DNA of 64,000 nt from NCBI GenBank assembly GCA_022072055.1, contig JAJVIK010000017.1, forward strand, positions 1-64,000, given 5' to 3'. The translations under genes were made by a program, and so were the position numbers. This DNA comes from a bacterium (GTDB taxonomy: Bacteria; Hinthialibacterota; Hinthialibacteria; OLB16). This document shows, in pieces, positions 16,657 to 26,239 of the stretch; the first letter of the stretch is position 1, and each line of letters opens with the position of its first letter. Below the pieces are notes generated by a model. It worked only from the letters and a program-made list of their open reading frames with translations. It was not told where the DNA came from and did no database searches.

Positions 16657-17193
16657 ATGAGCACCTGTGGCAAGCGGTTGGGATCGAGCGTGGTGGGGTT
16701 GTTGGTGGTGGTGGTTTTTTCCGGGCTTGCGCGCGCGGCCGAGGAAGACCGAGGCAAGGCCGAGCTGGTCCTCGGCGGGGAGAAGATCAGCGTGGACTAT
16801 GGGCGCCCATCCACCGAGGGAAAGGGTTACCACTCCCTGGAGAAAGGGATCGCCGAGGGAACCTTGTGGCGCATGGGCAAGAACGAGGCCACGCGCCTGG
16901 AGAGTGAGGCCGACCTCAAATTCGGCGATGCCGTGGTCAAAGCCGGGAAATACCGTCTTGCGGCCAAGAAAACCAAGGATGGCTGGGACCTGTTGGTTCA
17001 CCCCAAGGCCGAGGGTTGGGGCACCCCGGTCCCCAAGGATGGTTATGTGGCCACGATTCCACTCAAACTGGGCGAGATCGAGGAAGAGGCCAAGCTGTTA
17101 ACCATCGCCCTTGCGGAGAAGGAAGGGACCGCAACCTTCACCCTGAGCTGGGGCAAACAGACCCTATCCGCGGAATTCAAGTTGGCCGAATAG
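16657..17193 (+). CDS. DUF2911 secreted protein
   Basis: A 178-residue protein with a signal peptide (VVGLLVVVVFSGLARAAEED, likely cut after ARA). The body matches DUF2911: KISVDYGRPSTEGKGYHSLE, LWRMGKNEATRLESEADLKF, KAGKYRLAAKKTKDGWDLLV and FTLSWGKQTLSAEF. This beta-rich family has no defined biochemical role; it is common in Bacteroidota and related phyla as an exported protein. GAAGGAGG lies 8 bp upstream of the ATG. A strong hairpin follows the stop codon. Confidence 0.85.
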   Translation: MSTCGKRLGSSVVGLLVVVVFSGLARAAEEDRGKAELVLGGEKISVDYGRPSTEGKGYHSLEKGIAEGTLWRMGKNEATRLESEADLKFGDAVVKAGKYRLAAKKTKDGWDLLVHPKAEGWGTPVPKDGYVATIPLKLGEIEEEAKLLTIALAEKEGTATFTLSWGKQTLSAEFKLAE

Positions 17194-17220
17194 CCGGGCC
17201 AAGAACGAAAAACCTGCTTC

Positions 17221-17255
17221 AAGCGGGGCGCGAACCGATGGGTCGCGCCCCGCTT
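17221..17255 (+). terminator. Hairpin terminator between DUF2911 and SGNH genes
   Basis: A perfect 13-bp inverted repeat: AAGCGGGGCGCGA at 17221-17233 pairs with TCGCGCCCCGCTT at 17243-17255, loop of 9. It lies between two convergent genes and can serve both. There is only a short pyrimidine tail on the plus side, and a T-run 8-12 bases past the hairpin on the minus side (complement of 17204-17208), so use by both transcripts is an inference. Confidence 0.7.
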
Positions 17256-17274
17256 GCTCTTCCGGTCCGATTCT

Positions 17275-18795
17275 CTATATCCCTTCGGCCCGCTCGATCC
17301 GGGCGATCCGGTGAATCTGGACTGTCTGGGTCGCCGCGCCGCGGACACGGTCCTCCGGGCGCGGGATCCGCGCGGGGCCGTGCGCGGTGAACTCCACTTC
17401 CACCGTGGCCTGGTGAAGCCCATCCGGAATCGGAAAGGAGCACAGCCCCCTTCCGGCCACCGCCTCGGTGGTTCCCTCCACCGCGACCCCTTCGATCTTC
17501 GCGGAGAGCCATTGAGGAGCCTCGGGGGAGGAGAGCGGGGCGGAGACCTCGACCTGGATGGTGTCGCCGGGACCGCCGAGGCGCACCAGGCCGGTTCGGG
17601 CCATCATCCCGTTGGCTTCAATCCCAGCCAGCACCCCGATGATCCCCGACCCCCCGGTGATGTCGATCTCCGAAGGGGCTGACAGCGCTTTCGCCTCCAG
17701 ACTCGCGCTTAGAGCCGGATCGAAGCGCTCGTCGTACGGTTGGACCGGGATCGGGCGCGCAAAGAAGTCCCCTGGTAGGACCCCCTGCTCGACCAGGAAG
17801 GACTGAAGCCGATCCGCCATGAGCTCGTTGCCCAGCGGGTTGCAGTGCGAGTCATAGCCGAGGGAGTGGGTGTCGGTGTAGGTGGAGTACTCGAAGATCG
17901 GGAGAGTGGTTGCCAGGGGAAGCCCGCGCTCGTCGCACAAGCCCTTGAGGCGGGTCACGATCGGTTCGGCGTTCCCTCGCAGTCCGAAGGCATAGATCAG
18001 GAGCGGGACCCCGGCTTGGTCGCAGAGGGCTTTCATCCGGTCCAGCTCGGCGGCGAACATCCCCCAGCGGCGAAGGGTTTCCGGATGGTTCCCGAGCAGA
18101 AGTGGGGGTGGGGTGGCGCAGACCTCGTTGAACTGAGTGTCGAAAAGCCCTTTGATCCGCGAGAGGAACCCCGAGGTGTCCATGCGTTTCCGCTGAATCA
18201 GCCAGAGTCCCGGAAAATCATCCATCATGAAGGGGGCATCCGGAGGCTGTGTGGGGTCCAGGGTGATCAGCCAGCCCCCCGGACCGACTGAAAGGGAATC
18301 ATCCATGTCGTTTTCCACAAAGGTGTACACCACCACATCCGGGCGCAGGCTCGGGAGGTGTGTTTCCATAAGGCCGCGGATATTGCGAGCGTTGTAGGCG
18401 CTCACCCCCGCGTTGATGACATCGATGACCGTTCCCGGACTGGCCAAGGCCTGGAGCCTACTCTCCAAGACATTCGGGAAGGTCTGTTCATTGGTCACCC
18501 CGGTCCCGAATGTGACCGAGTCCCCCACACACATGATCCGAAGCGTGGAGGGGGTCTTTTCACGGATCGGGCCATCCCGAAATCCCAGTTCATTGGTGCG
18601 GAACGGGACTCCGAAGGTGACAAAGGAACTGTTGGGTTGGAGCATGTAGGTCATGTCCGGATTGGGCGCGACCTGGCAGAGCCAGACATTCTCACGTTGC
18701 GCGGGAGCCGCGGAAACCGGAACGAAAGTCAGGCCGCCCGCGAGCAGGGCCAGGATCGGAACCCGCCTCCGCCGCGTGGAACTGTTTGAGTTCAT
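17275..18795 (-). CDS. Secreted SGNH/GDSL hydrolase-like protein
   Basis: A 506-residue protein with an N-terminal signal region (MNSNSSTRRRRVPILALLAG, then an alanine-rich cleavage zone). The SGNH block I is IMCVGDSVTFGTGVTNEQTF with the catalytic serine; VDVINAGVSAYNARNIRG gives the G block and VVYTFVENDMDDS the N block; the catalytic D/H pair is DSHCNPLGNELMADRL. Family members remove acyl or acetyl groups from polysaccharides and lipids. The C-terminal ~130 residues look like a beta-sandwich (IEVSAPLSSPEAPQWLS). I chose the internal ATG with AAGGAG 10 bp upstream. It may de-acetylate an exported glycan. Confidence 0.85.
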   Translation of the reverse strand: MNSNSSTRRRRVPILALLAGGLTFVPVSAAPAQRENVWLCQVAPNPDMTYMLQPNSSFVTFGVPFRTNELGFRDGPIREKTPSTLRIMCVGDSVTFGTGVTNEQTFPNVLESRLQALASPGTVIDVINAGVSAYNARNIRGLMETHLPSLRPDVVVYTFVENDMDDSLSVGPGGWLITLDPTQPPDAPFMMDDFPGLWLIQRKRMDTSGFLSRIKGLFDTQFNEVCATPPPLLLGNHPETLRRWGMFAAELDRMKALCDQAGVPLLIYAFGLRGNAEPIVTRLKGLCDERGLPLATTLPIFEYSTYTDTHSLGYDSHCNPLGNELMADRLQSFLVEQGVLPGDFFARPIPVQPYDERFDPALSASLEAKALSAPSEIDITGGSGIIGVLAGIEANGMMARTGLVRLGGPGDTIQVEVSAPLSSPEAPQWLSAKIEGVAVEGTTEAVAGRGLCSFPIPDGLHQATVEVEFTAHGPARIPRPEDRVRGAATQTVQIHRIARIERAEGI

Positions 18796-18994
18796 GAGCG
18801 AATAACTCCTTCTCGATTCGATGTGTGTTTCAAGTCCCAATCCGGCGTCGATCCAAGGGATCGGCGGCAGCCGCCCATTGAAGGATGGGATGGATGGGGA
18901 CTATTCGGGTTGATAGGCGCGCGCGAATGGGCAGACCCAGGGTGACTCCGAGCGTCACACGGAATCGCCTCTCAACGCGCCTGATCGAGGAGGT

Positions 18995-19468
18995 TCAACA
19001 CCGAAGGGAAAGGTCAAGAAGGAAAACGGGAACGGAGCCGCCGCGGCCGGCGGAGAGCTCCAAATCGGGACGGGCGCGCAGGGCCGTGGGGGCAAGGACC
19101 CCGGCGTGTGAGGGGGCAAGGAATGAAGGCATCCCCGCGCCGCGCACCCAGTTGCTACGATCCTTGGATCCGGTGGTTGGCGGAGTGGCCTCTCGCCCCG
19201 TGGTCTGGCAATTCACACAACACCCACAGCCCGATCCACCGAGGGGTTGTGATCCCGAGGGTGGGCAGGAGCAGGTCGGCACGGCCGCATAACCCCGGCA
19301 GCAGGGGGACACCGCTCCTTCGGCATGCGCGCCATGACAACAACAGGCAGGCTCCGCATGGGCTCCCTGGCAGCATCGCGCCAGATGCCCGGAGCAAAGA
19401 CACGCGGCGGGAACTGTCCCCATGAGCAACGACAGGCAGAGCCCCCAAATAAGCCCGGAATCACGCAT
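18995..19468 (-). CDS. Exported cysteine-rich protein of unknown function
   Basis: A 157-residue protein. A signal sequence (SGLIWGLCLSLLMGTVPAAC) is followed by clustered cysteines: CLCSGHLARCCQGAHAEPAC, then CCCHGAHAE, SPCCRGYAAVPTC, CGCCVNCQ. Two near repeats, CCQGAHAEPACC and CCCHGAHAEGAV, each carry cysteines and histidines, a composition that suggests metal binding rather than disulfides alone. The C-terminal third is proline/alanine/arginine rich and could be disordered. I do not recognise a family. It is 199 bp upstream of the SGNH hydrolase on the same strand and divergent from the ABC-2 gene. Confidence 0.55.
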   Translation of the reverse strand: MRDSGLIWGLCLSLLMGTVPAACLCSGHLARCCQGAHAEPACCCHGAHAEGAVSPCCRGYAAVPTCSCPPSGSQPLGGSGCGCCVNCQTTGREATPPTTGSKDRSNWVRGAGMPSFLAPSHAGVLAPTALRARPDLELSAGRGGSVPVFLLDLSLRC

Positions 19469-19626
19469 GGAAGTATGGTACCGAACGGGTCTGCGGGCGT
19501 CAATGAGAAGGAAGCCCCGCCCGGTCCGCCACCTCCAAACCCAGGCTCGGATCGAATCCCCTCCAGCCCCCACCGGGCGGAAAAACCTCGCCGACAGGGC
19601 CGGATCGCGCTACCCTGAGCTCCGAG

Positions 19627-21339
19627 ATGCTCGCGCGTTTTCCCCTGTTGCATCTGCGTCTGTTGCTCTGGAGGGCGGGGCTGGTCTCGCTCGCGCGGAA
19701 GGGTCTGCTCAAGGCGATCCTCTTCGGGGTCGCCGGCGCGCTCTTTCTCGCCTTTGAGACCTATCTGTTCCACAGAATCTTCTATTTCCTTTTCCATCGC
19801 GTGGACCCCTCGCTGCACATGATTTCCCGCGCGCTTTCGCTTCACCTCCTGCAGATGATCTTCCTTGTGTTCGGGGCGATGCTGGTTTATTCCAACCTGA
19901 TCACCTCGATCTCGGTGTTCCTCGCCTCCAACGACATGAAGCCGCTTCTGATCTGGCCGATACGCTCGTCGTGGCTTTATTTGCACAAATTCGTTGAAAC
20001 CCTGGTTCGGTCTTCGGCGGTGCTGGCGCTGTTTGTCATGCCCGCGCTGGCGACATATGGAGCGGCTCGCGGCGTTGGCGCGGCGTACTATGTGGTGTTC
20101 CCGGTTCTTGTGGGCCTGTTCCTGATTATTCCCTCGGCGATCGCTGTTCCGGTGATGCTCCTGCTCGCGCGCGTGTTCCCAACTCGCCGTCTCCAGCAAG
20201 GCTTGATCGCCTTGGGGCTGGTGGCGACCACCCTCGGACTGTTCGCGTTTCGTCTCCTGCGAGTGGAGGACATGTTCCAGAAGGCGGGCACCGCCGACCA
20301 GTTGATTCAGTGGGCCTCCACCTTTCGCCTCCCGGATTGGCCTTGGTTGCCGAACTCCTGGCTGGTTCACGCGATCGATTCGCTGGTCGAGTCCCCCTCC
20401 TTGGAGGGGGCCGGGGAGTGGGTGGGCCGACTCGTTGTCGGTTCAATCCTCGCGGTGGTCCTATCCGTGCTCATCGGGGCCGCGCTGCTGCGAGTCACCT
20501 GGTCACGCTCCTTCGGGGTGGCGCGAAAAAACATGGCGAGCGAAACCGGGCTTCGCTTTGGGAGGTTTGTGGTTCCGGGGCTGACGCGAGGGGACTCCGC
20601 GATGATCCTCAAGGAGATCAAGGTCTTCACTCGCGACCTGTCCCGTTGGAGCCAGATCGTGATGATGATCCCGCTGGTCGGTTTCTATCTGCTCAACATG
20701 CATCTGCTGCCGTTTCGGGACCAGTTTCGGGAGATCTACTACCTCCTCAACCTCTTCATGATCGCGTTCATCCAGGCGGCCATCGGCGCGCGCTACCTCT
20801 TTCCGGCGATCAGTTGGGAAGGCCCGGCGCTGTGGCTTGTGCGGGTTTCGCCCTATTCGGTGTGGCGGCTGGTGGCGGTGAAGTTCCTGTTCCTCTCCGC
20901 GCCGCTGCTGGTGGGGACCGTGGCGCTGACCGCGCTCTCCTTCTATATCCTCGGTTTCCCCGGGGAGCTTCTCGCGCCCTCGCTGGCGATGGCGCTGGCC
21001 ACCACGATCCTCTTGTCGGGGCTGGCGGTGGGCTTCGGGGCTCTGCTTCCCAAGTTTCGCTATGAGCACCACCTGGAGATCTCACTGGGACCGGGAGGAA
21101 TCCTCTACATGCTCACCGCGCTGGCCTTTTCGTTCCTCTACATCTTCCTGCTGGCGCGTCCCGCGATGGAGGCGCTGGGGGACCGGGTGTGGCGGTGGGA
21201 GGTCTGGAACTTTTCCAACCTCGCGGGCCCCTCCGGCGCCCTGCAGCTGAACTGGCTCCTGCTTTCGCTTGCCGTGGCGCTGGCTGCTCTCGCGGCGGGG
21301 GCCATCAGCCTGTCGCGGCGGGAGGAATTCGATCGGTGA
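19627..21339 (+). CDS. Putative ABC-2-type exporter membrane subunit
   Basis: A 570-residue integral membrane protein with about 12 hydrophobic helices. Early helices surround LLWRAGLVSLARKGLL and ALFLAFETYLFHRIFYFLFH, and a long middle stretch LKEIKVFTRDLSRWSQIVMM precedes a second helix set. This resembles the large ABC_tran_2 family of ATP-binding-cassette exporter permeases, which pair with a separate ATPase. No ATPase gene lies next to it in the window. The start was set at the ATG after a GC-rich leader; the Shine-Dalgarno is weak. The transported molecule cannot be inferred. Confidence 0.72.
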   Translation: MLARFPLLHLRLLLWRAGLVSLARKGLLKAILFGVAGALFLAFETYLFHRIFYFLFHRVDPSLHMISRALSLHLLQMIFLVFGAMLVYSNLITSISVFLASNDMKPLLIWPIRSSWLYLHKFVETLVRSSAVLALFVMPALATYGAARGVGAAYYVVFPVLVGLFLIIPSAIAVPVMLLLARVFPTRRLQQGLIALGLVATTLGLFAFRLLRVEDMFQKAGTADQLIQWASTFRLPDWPWLPNSWLVHAIDSLVESPSLEGAGEWVGRLVVGSILAVVLSVLIGAALLRVTWSRSFGVARKNMASETGLRFGRFVVPGLTRGDSAMILKEIKVFTRDLSRWSQIVMMIPLVGFYLLNMHLLPFRDQFREIYYLLNLFMIAFIQAAIGARYLFPAISWEGPALWLVRVSPYSVWRLVAVKFLFLSAPLLVGTVALTALSFYILGFPGELLAPSLAMALATTILLSGLAVGFGALLPKFRYEHHLEISLGPGGILYMLTALAFSFLYIFLLARPAMEALGDRVWRWEVWNFSNLAGPSGALQLNWLLLSLAVALAALAAGAISLSRREEFDR

Positions 21340-21361
21340 TCCACCTTGGGGCGAACTCGCG

Positions 21362-22600
21362 TTACACCGCGCACTCCGTCCGCGCGGACTGCTCCATCAT
21401 TTTACGGCGCGAAATGGGGGCGACATGGTCCGCGATCCACTCCCGCATCGCCTTCCCGCGCGCGGTGTCTTGGGGATAGGAGAGGAAACCGAGCTCCAAA
21501 TCGAGGGCATCCGCGACCTTCAGCGCCAGAATCGGCCACACCGCCCCGAGGTCCCCGATGATCGGCAGGCTCCCGGAGAGACGCGCAAAGCCCGACATCT
21601 CCATCCGGAAGGGGACATCGAAAAGCTTGGTCTTGGGAAGTCCCTGGTTGATCGCCCCTTGGACCTCGCCACCTTTTCGCTCGGCCTCCCAGACCTTCTC
21701 CAGGTTCGGGTCGAGGTCGATGCGGATGAGACTCTTGCCCTGGAGCGAATAGGTCGGTTCGCCGTCCCAAGCCGCCCACAGCCCATGCCCGGTGTGGGTC
21801 TCAAAGGGGCCGTCATGGATTTCCTGCGCGAGGGCCACGCCCGACTCGATGATGACCTCGGATTCCTCGAGAATCCCCGCAACTCGCCTCGCTCGCTCGG
21901 TGACCGAGAGGCTGTCGCCGATCGCAAGCCCCACACGACCGCTCCCCACCAGTTGGGGAATGGTCACGATCACCGGGATTCCCCGCCTGGAACCGGCCCC
22001 GATCATGGTCCGCTCATCCGCGCCCCATCCCGCCACCTCCTCGAAGGGCTTTCCGGTCTCTCGCGCGATGGCGAGGATCTCCGTGCTGAGACGTTCCAGG
22101 TATAGCCCCATCGGATAGCCCAGGTTCCCCGCCGCTTTGATGATCTCAACCCCGGGCGCGTTTTGAAGCTTGTGGATGAGCTCCCAGTCCAGCGAGGTCT
22201 CGGAGTCAAGCTCCGCCAAGCTGGAATCCTCCAGTTGGGTGAGCTCAAAATGGCCGCCGTGGGGAAGCAGCCGCTGCTCGATTCCAAGCGTCTCCCCGGA
22301 AACCCGCTTGACCCGGTCCAGGGTCCCTCCCATCTCATGCCCCACCACCGCGGAACTGGTGGTCACCCCATCGATCACCCCCACTCGGATCAACTCCGCG
22401 ATCAGGGTGGTGACCCCTTCATGCAGATTGGGGCCGCTCCCGGTGACCACCGACACTTTTCCGCCGGACCGCTTGGCCTTCACCACCCGCTCGACAGCTG
22501 TCGCGATGCGCTCACGGGTTCGGGGGCCGAAGCTGTTCTCAAGGTCCCTCAGGAGGTCTCGATCCACCGCAGGCTCGGATGGGCTAGTGGGCTTGGTCAT
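21362..22600 (-). CDS. Conserved protein of unknown function, dehydrogenase-like alpha/beta fold
   Basis: A 412-residue soluble protein. SVVTGSGPNLHEGVTTLIAE near residue 50 and TTSSAVVGHEMGGTLDRVKR near 85 look like loops of a Rossmann-type or deoxyhypusine-synthase-like fold. IKAAGNLGYPMGLYLERLS and GAGSRRGIPVIVTIPQLVGS follow. I cannot assign a reaction. The start was moved to the ATG at the complement of 22598-22600, with GGGAGGGG 7 bp upstream. It is divergent from metH with 135 bp between, so the two may share a promoter region. It has no partner on its strand and no signal peptide. Confidence 0.6.
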   Translation of the reverse strand: MTKPTSPSEPAVDRDLLRDLENSFGPRTRERIATAVERVVKAKRSGGKVSVVTGSGPNLHEGVTTLIAELIRVGVIDGVTTSSAVVGHEMGGTLDRVKRVSGETLGIEQRLLPHGGHFELTQLEDSSLAELDSETSLDWELIHKLQNAPGVEIIKAAGNLGYPMGLYLERLSTEILAIARETGKPFEEVAGWGADERTMIGAGSRRGIPVIVTIPQLVGSGRVGLAIGDSLSVTERARRVAGILEESEVIIESGVALAQEIHDGPFETHTGHGLWAAWDGEPTYSLQGKSLIRIDLDPNLEKVWEAERKGGEVQGAINQGLPKTKLFDVPFRMEMSGFARLSGSLPIIGDLGAVWPILALKVADALDLELGFLSYPQDTARGKAMREWIADHVAPISRRKMMEQSARTECAV

Positions 22601-22735
22601 GTTGTTCCCCTCCCTTTTCGAGGGAAGCTTAGCAGCGCGACGGAATTCCAGTAGCCCCGCAAGCATTCGCGTGACAAGCCGACTCCCCGCGCCCTTCTCA
22701 TCGGCGTTGTTTCACGCCAAACTCAACGGACTGAT

Positions 22736-25700
22736 ATGGACCCAAACCGCCTTAACGCCCTTCGATTGAAAGACTCGCACAAGCGCCTCCAGGAGCTCCT
22801 GGAGACACGTCTGCTGTTTCTCGATGGCGCGATGGGGACTCAGATCATGTTGCTGCACCCCACCGATGAGGATTGGGGCGGAGCGCGCTTCGAAAACTGT
22901 TCCGAGCACCTGGCGCTCACTCGTCCCGAGTGGATCCTCCAGATCCATCGGAACTACCTCGCCGCGGGCGCGGACATGGTGGAGACCAACAGTTTCGGGT
23001 CCACCCCCACCGTGCTCGCCGAGTTCGGGATCGCCGAGCAGGCCTACGCCATCAGCAAGCGCGCCGCCGAGCTGGCCCGCCAGGCGGCGGACGAATTCAG
23101 CAGCGCCGATTGGCCGCGCTTTGTGGCCGGCTCGATGGGTCCGACCACCAAACCCCTGTCGGTGACCGGCGGCGCCACCTTTGACCAACTGGCGGACTCC
23201 TTCGGACTCCAAGCCAAGGGGCTGATCGATGGCGGAGTGGACACCCTCCTGCTGGAAACCGCGCAGGACACGCTCAACATCAAGGCGGCGATTTTCGGCT
23301 GTCATCGCGCCATGCGCGAGGCCGGCGTCCGTCTTCCGATCATGGTCTCCGCGACCATCGAGCCGATGGGAACCATGCTCGCGGGGCAGGGGGTCGAGGC
23401 GCTGCTGGCCTCGCTGGATCATGTCGATCTGCTTTCCATCGGTCTCAACTGCGCCACCGGCCCGACCTTCATGACCGATCATATCCGGACCCTTTCGATG
23501 GGGTCCGCGCGGCATGTCTCCTGTTACCCCAACGCGGGGCTGCCGGATGTGGACGGCCATTACAACGAAACCCCGGAGATGATCGCCTCGGAGCTGCGTC
23601 GCTTTGTCGAGGAGGGTTGGTTGAACATCGTGGGCGGCTGTTGCGGCACCACGCCCGAATACATCCGCGCGATCCGCGCGGAGCTCGAGCGCCTCCCGCC
23701 GCGCCGTCCGCCCCGGATTCGCCCCGCGCGTCTTTCGGGGACCGAGGTCTTGCCGCTCGATGATCCCACGGCCGGCCTCCTGATTGTCGGCGAGCGCACC
23801 AATGTGATCGGCTCACGGGCCTTCAAACGTCTCATCCGCGAGGGGGACTTCGATCAGGCCTCGGAAATCGCGCGCCGCCAGGTCCGCTCCGGCGCGCACC
23901 TCATCGACATCTGCACCGCCGACCCGGACGGAGATGAGCTTGAAAGCATGAAGCGGCTGCTCGACCTGGCGGTCAAGAAGGTTAAGGTCCCGATCATGAT
24001 CGATTCCACCGATCCGGTGGTGATCGAGGAGGGGCTCAAGCGCATCCAGGGCAAGGCGATCATCAACTCGGTCAATCTGGAGGATGGCGAGGAGCGTTTC
24101 GAGCGGGTGGTCCCGCTCGCGCGAGCCTATGGCGCGGCGCTGGTTGTCGGCTGCATCGACGAAGACCCCCAGCAAGGCATGGCGGTCACGCGGCATCGAA
24201 AGCTGTCCGTCGCCGAGCGGAGTCACAACCTGCTCACCGGGAAATACGGGGTCCCCGAGGAAGACCTGGTCTTCGATCCGCTGGTGTTCCCATGCGCCAC
24301 CGGCGATGCGAACTACATCGGCTCGGCCGCCGAGACCATCGAGGGAGTGCGCCTGATCCGCGAACGCTTTCCGCGCTGCGGCATCGTGCTCGGGATCAGC
24401 AATGTCTCCTTCGGACTCCCCGAGGCGGGGCGGGAGGTGCTCAACTCGGTTTTCCTCCACCGCTGCATGGAAGCGGGCCTTTCGATGGCGATTGTCAACA
24501 GCGAGAAGCTGGTTCGATTCTCTCAGATTCCGGAGGAGGAGCTGACTCTCGCGGAAGACCTGCTCTTCAATCGGACCGAGGACCCGGTGGCCGCCTTCGC
24601 CGCGCAGTTCCGCGACCGGGCCTCGCGCGCCAAGGTTCACGAGCGTCCGGAGTCGGTGGATGAGCGCCTCTCGCTGTACATCCTGGAGGGCAGCAAGGAT
24701 GGCCTCATCGAGGACCTCGACCTGAAGCTCCGGGAAGCCACCCCGCTGGAGATCATCAATGGGCCGCTGATGGCCGGCATGGACGAGGTCGGGCGGCTGT
24801 TCAACGACAACCAACTCATCGTGGCCGAGGTGCTCCAGTCCGCCGAGGCGATGAAGGCCGCCGTGTCGCACCTGGAGAGGTTCATGGACAAGGCCGAGGT
24901 CGAGACGCGCGGGCGGGTGCTGCTCGCCACGGTCAAGGGGGATGTCCATGACATCGGCAAGAACCTGGTTCAGATCATCCTCTCCAACAACGGCTATCAG
25001 GTGATCGACTTGGGGATCAAGGTTCCCCCCGAGCGCCTGATCGCGGCGGTCCGGGAACACAATCCGCGCATCATCGGCCTCTCGGGCCTGCTGGTGAAAA
25101 GCGCCCAACAGATGGTGGTGACCGCGGCGGACCTCCAAGCCGCCGGAATTAGGCTCCCAATCCTGGTCGGCGGAGCGGCGCTCTCAAGGAAGTTCGCCGA
25201 CACCCGCATTCAGCCCGAATATGACGAGCCGGTGCTTTACGCCAAGGATGCGATGGAGGGGCTTGATCTCGCCAATCGGATTGTGTCCGAGGAGCGCTAT
25301 CCGGCCATCCGCGAACAGCGCCGAGCGGTCCGCGAGGGAATCGAAAAGGTTCATCCGGTCACCGCGCCGTCCCGTCGCAAGGCCCCGGAGGAAATCCGGC
25401 GGATCTCGCACGATTTCCCGCTGCCGATTCCTCCGGACCTCAAGCGCCATGTCCTTCAAACGGTTTCGCTGGATGAGGTTTTTCCGTATCTCAACCTCCA
25501 AATGCTCTACGGCAAGCACTTGGGGCTACGCGGGGTCGTGGAGAAGCTGATCGAGCAGGGGGATGAAACCGCGCTCAAGCTCCGCGCCCAGGTCACCTCT
25601 CTTCAGGACGAAGCCCTTGCCAACCGGTGGCTCCCGCCGCGTGGGGTGTATCAGTTCTTCCGCGCGGTGTCGGAGGGAGAGGCCCTGGTGTTGCTCGATG

Positions 25701-26239
25701 GCTCCGGCAAGAACGAGATCAGGCGCTTTGTGTTCCCGCGTCAGGAGTTCGGCGACAGGCTATGCCTCGCCGATTTTGTCCGTCCGGCGGAGATGGGCGA
25801 GCTCGATTCGGTCGCTCTCTTCGTGGTCTCCTGCGGGGAAGGGGTGCGCGAGCTCTATCAGGATTGGCGCGAGGGGGGGGAGTATTTGCGCAGTCACGCC
25901 ATCCAGGCGCTGGCGGTGGAAACCGCCGAGGCGCTCGCGGAGTTCCTGCATGAACGGATTCGGCGGATGTGGGGAATTGTCGATCCACCCGAGCTCACCC
26001 TCAGGGATAAGCTCCGCGCGCACTACCGCGGCATCCGGGTTTCGTTCGGATACCCGGCTTGTCCGAACCTCGAGGACCAGCGTGTTCTCTGGGACCTGTT
26101 GCGGCCCGACGAGATCGGAGTGGAGCTCACCGAGGGTTGCATGATGGAGCCGGAAGCCTCGGTCAGCGCGCTGGTGTTCCATCATCCGGAGGCAAGGTAT
26201 TTCTCCGTGGGCGAGGTCTTGGAGGAGGTGGGGGTGTAA
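22736..26239 (+). CDS. metH: Cobalamin-dependent methionine synthase
   Basis: A 1167-residue four-module enzyme, slightly shorter than E. coli MetH. Module 1 (~1-325) is the Zn homocysteine domain: [12 protein letters not shown]239 in GLNCATG and the pair at ~302-303 in [10 protein letters not shown]. Module 2 (~345-610) binds methyltetrahydrofolate ([17 protein letters not shown]). Module 3 (~650-870) is the cap and B12 domain with [10 protein letters not shown] near 735, the base-off histidine. Module 4 (~890-1160) is the AdoMet reactivation domain with [14 protein letters not shown] near 1100. It makes methionine from homocysteine. No clear Shine-Dalgarno or cobalamin riboswitch is visible in the short leader. 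It overlaps the next gene at TAATG. Confidence 0.97.
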   Translation: MDPNRLNALRLKDSHKRLQELLETRLLFLDGAMGTQIMLLHPTDEDWGGARFENCSEHLALTRPEWILQIHRNYLAAGADMVETNSFGSTPTVLAEFGIAEQAYAISKRAAELARQAADEFSSADWPRFVAGSMGPTTKPLSVTGGATFDQLADSFGLQAKGLIDGGVDTLLLETAQDTLNIKAAIFGCHRAMREAGVRLPIMVSATIEPMGTMLAGQGVEALLASLDHVDLLSIGLNCATGPTFMTDHIRTLSMGSARHVSCYPNAGLPDVDGHYNETPEMIASELRRFVEEGWLNIVGGCCGTTPEYIRAIRAELERLPPRRPPRIRPARLSGTEVLPLDDPTAGLLIVGERTNVIGSRAFKRLIREGDFDQASEIARRQVRSGAHLIDICTADPDGDELESMKRLLDLAVKKVKVPIMIDSTDPVVIEEGLKRIQGKAIINSVNLEDGEERFERVVPLARAYGAALVVGCIDEDPQQGMAVTRHRKLSVAERSHNLLTGKYGVPEEDLVFDPLVFPCATGDANYIGSAAETIEGVRLIRERFPRCGIVLGISNVSFGLPEAGREVLNSVFLHRCMEAGLSMAIVNSEKLVRFSQIPEEELTLAEDLLFNRTEDPVAAFAAQFRDRASRAKVHERPESVDERLSLYILEGSKDGLIEDLDLKLREATPLEIINGPLMAGMDEVGRLFNDNQLIVAEVLQSAEAMKAAVSHLERFMDKAEVETRGRVLLATVKGDVHDIGKNLVQIILSNNGYQVIDLGIKVPPERLIAAVREHNPRIIGLSGLLVKSAQQMVVTAADLQAAGIRLPILVGGAALSRKFADTRIQPEYDEPVLYAKDAMEGLDLANRIVSEERYPAIREQRRAVREGIEKVHPVTAPSRRKAPEEIRRISHDFPLPIPPDLKRHVLQTVSLDEVFPYLNLQMLYGKHLGLRGVVEKLIEQGDETALKLRAQVTSLQDEALANRWLPPRGVYQFFRAVSEGEALVLLDGSGKNEIRRFVFPRQEFGDRLCLADFVRPAEMGELDSVALFVVSCGEGVRELYQDWREGGEYLRSHAIQALAVETAEALAEFLHERIRRMWGIVDPPELTLRDKLRAHYRGIRVSFGYPACPNLEDQRVLWDLLRPDEIGVELTEGCMMEPEASVSALVFHHPEARYFSVGEVLEEVGV

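Noticed and set aside
22601-22735. Possible cobalamin or SAM riboswitch upstream of metH
   Set aside because: Only 135 bp separates metH from the divergent gene, with no conserved core or long stem pairing that I can see.
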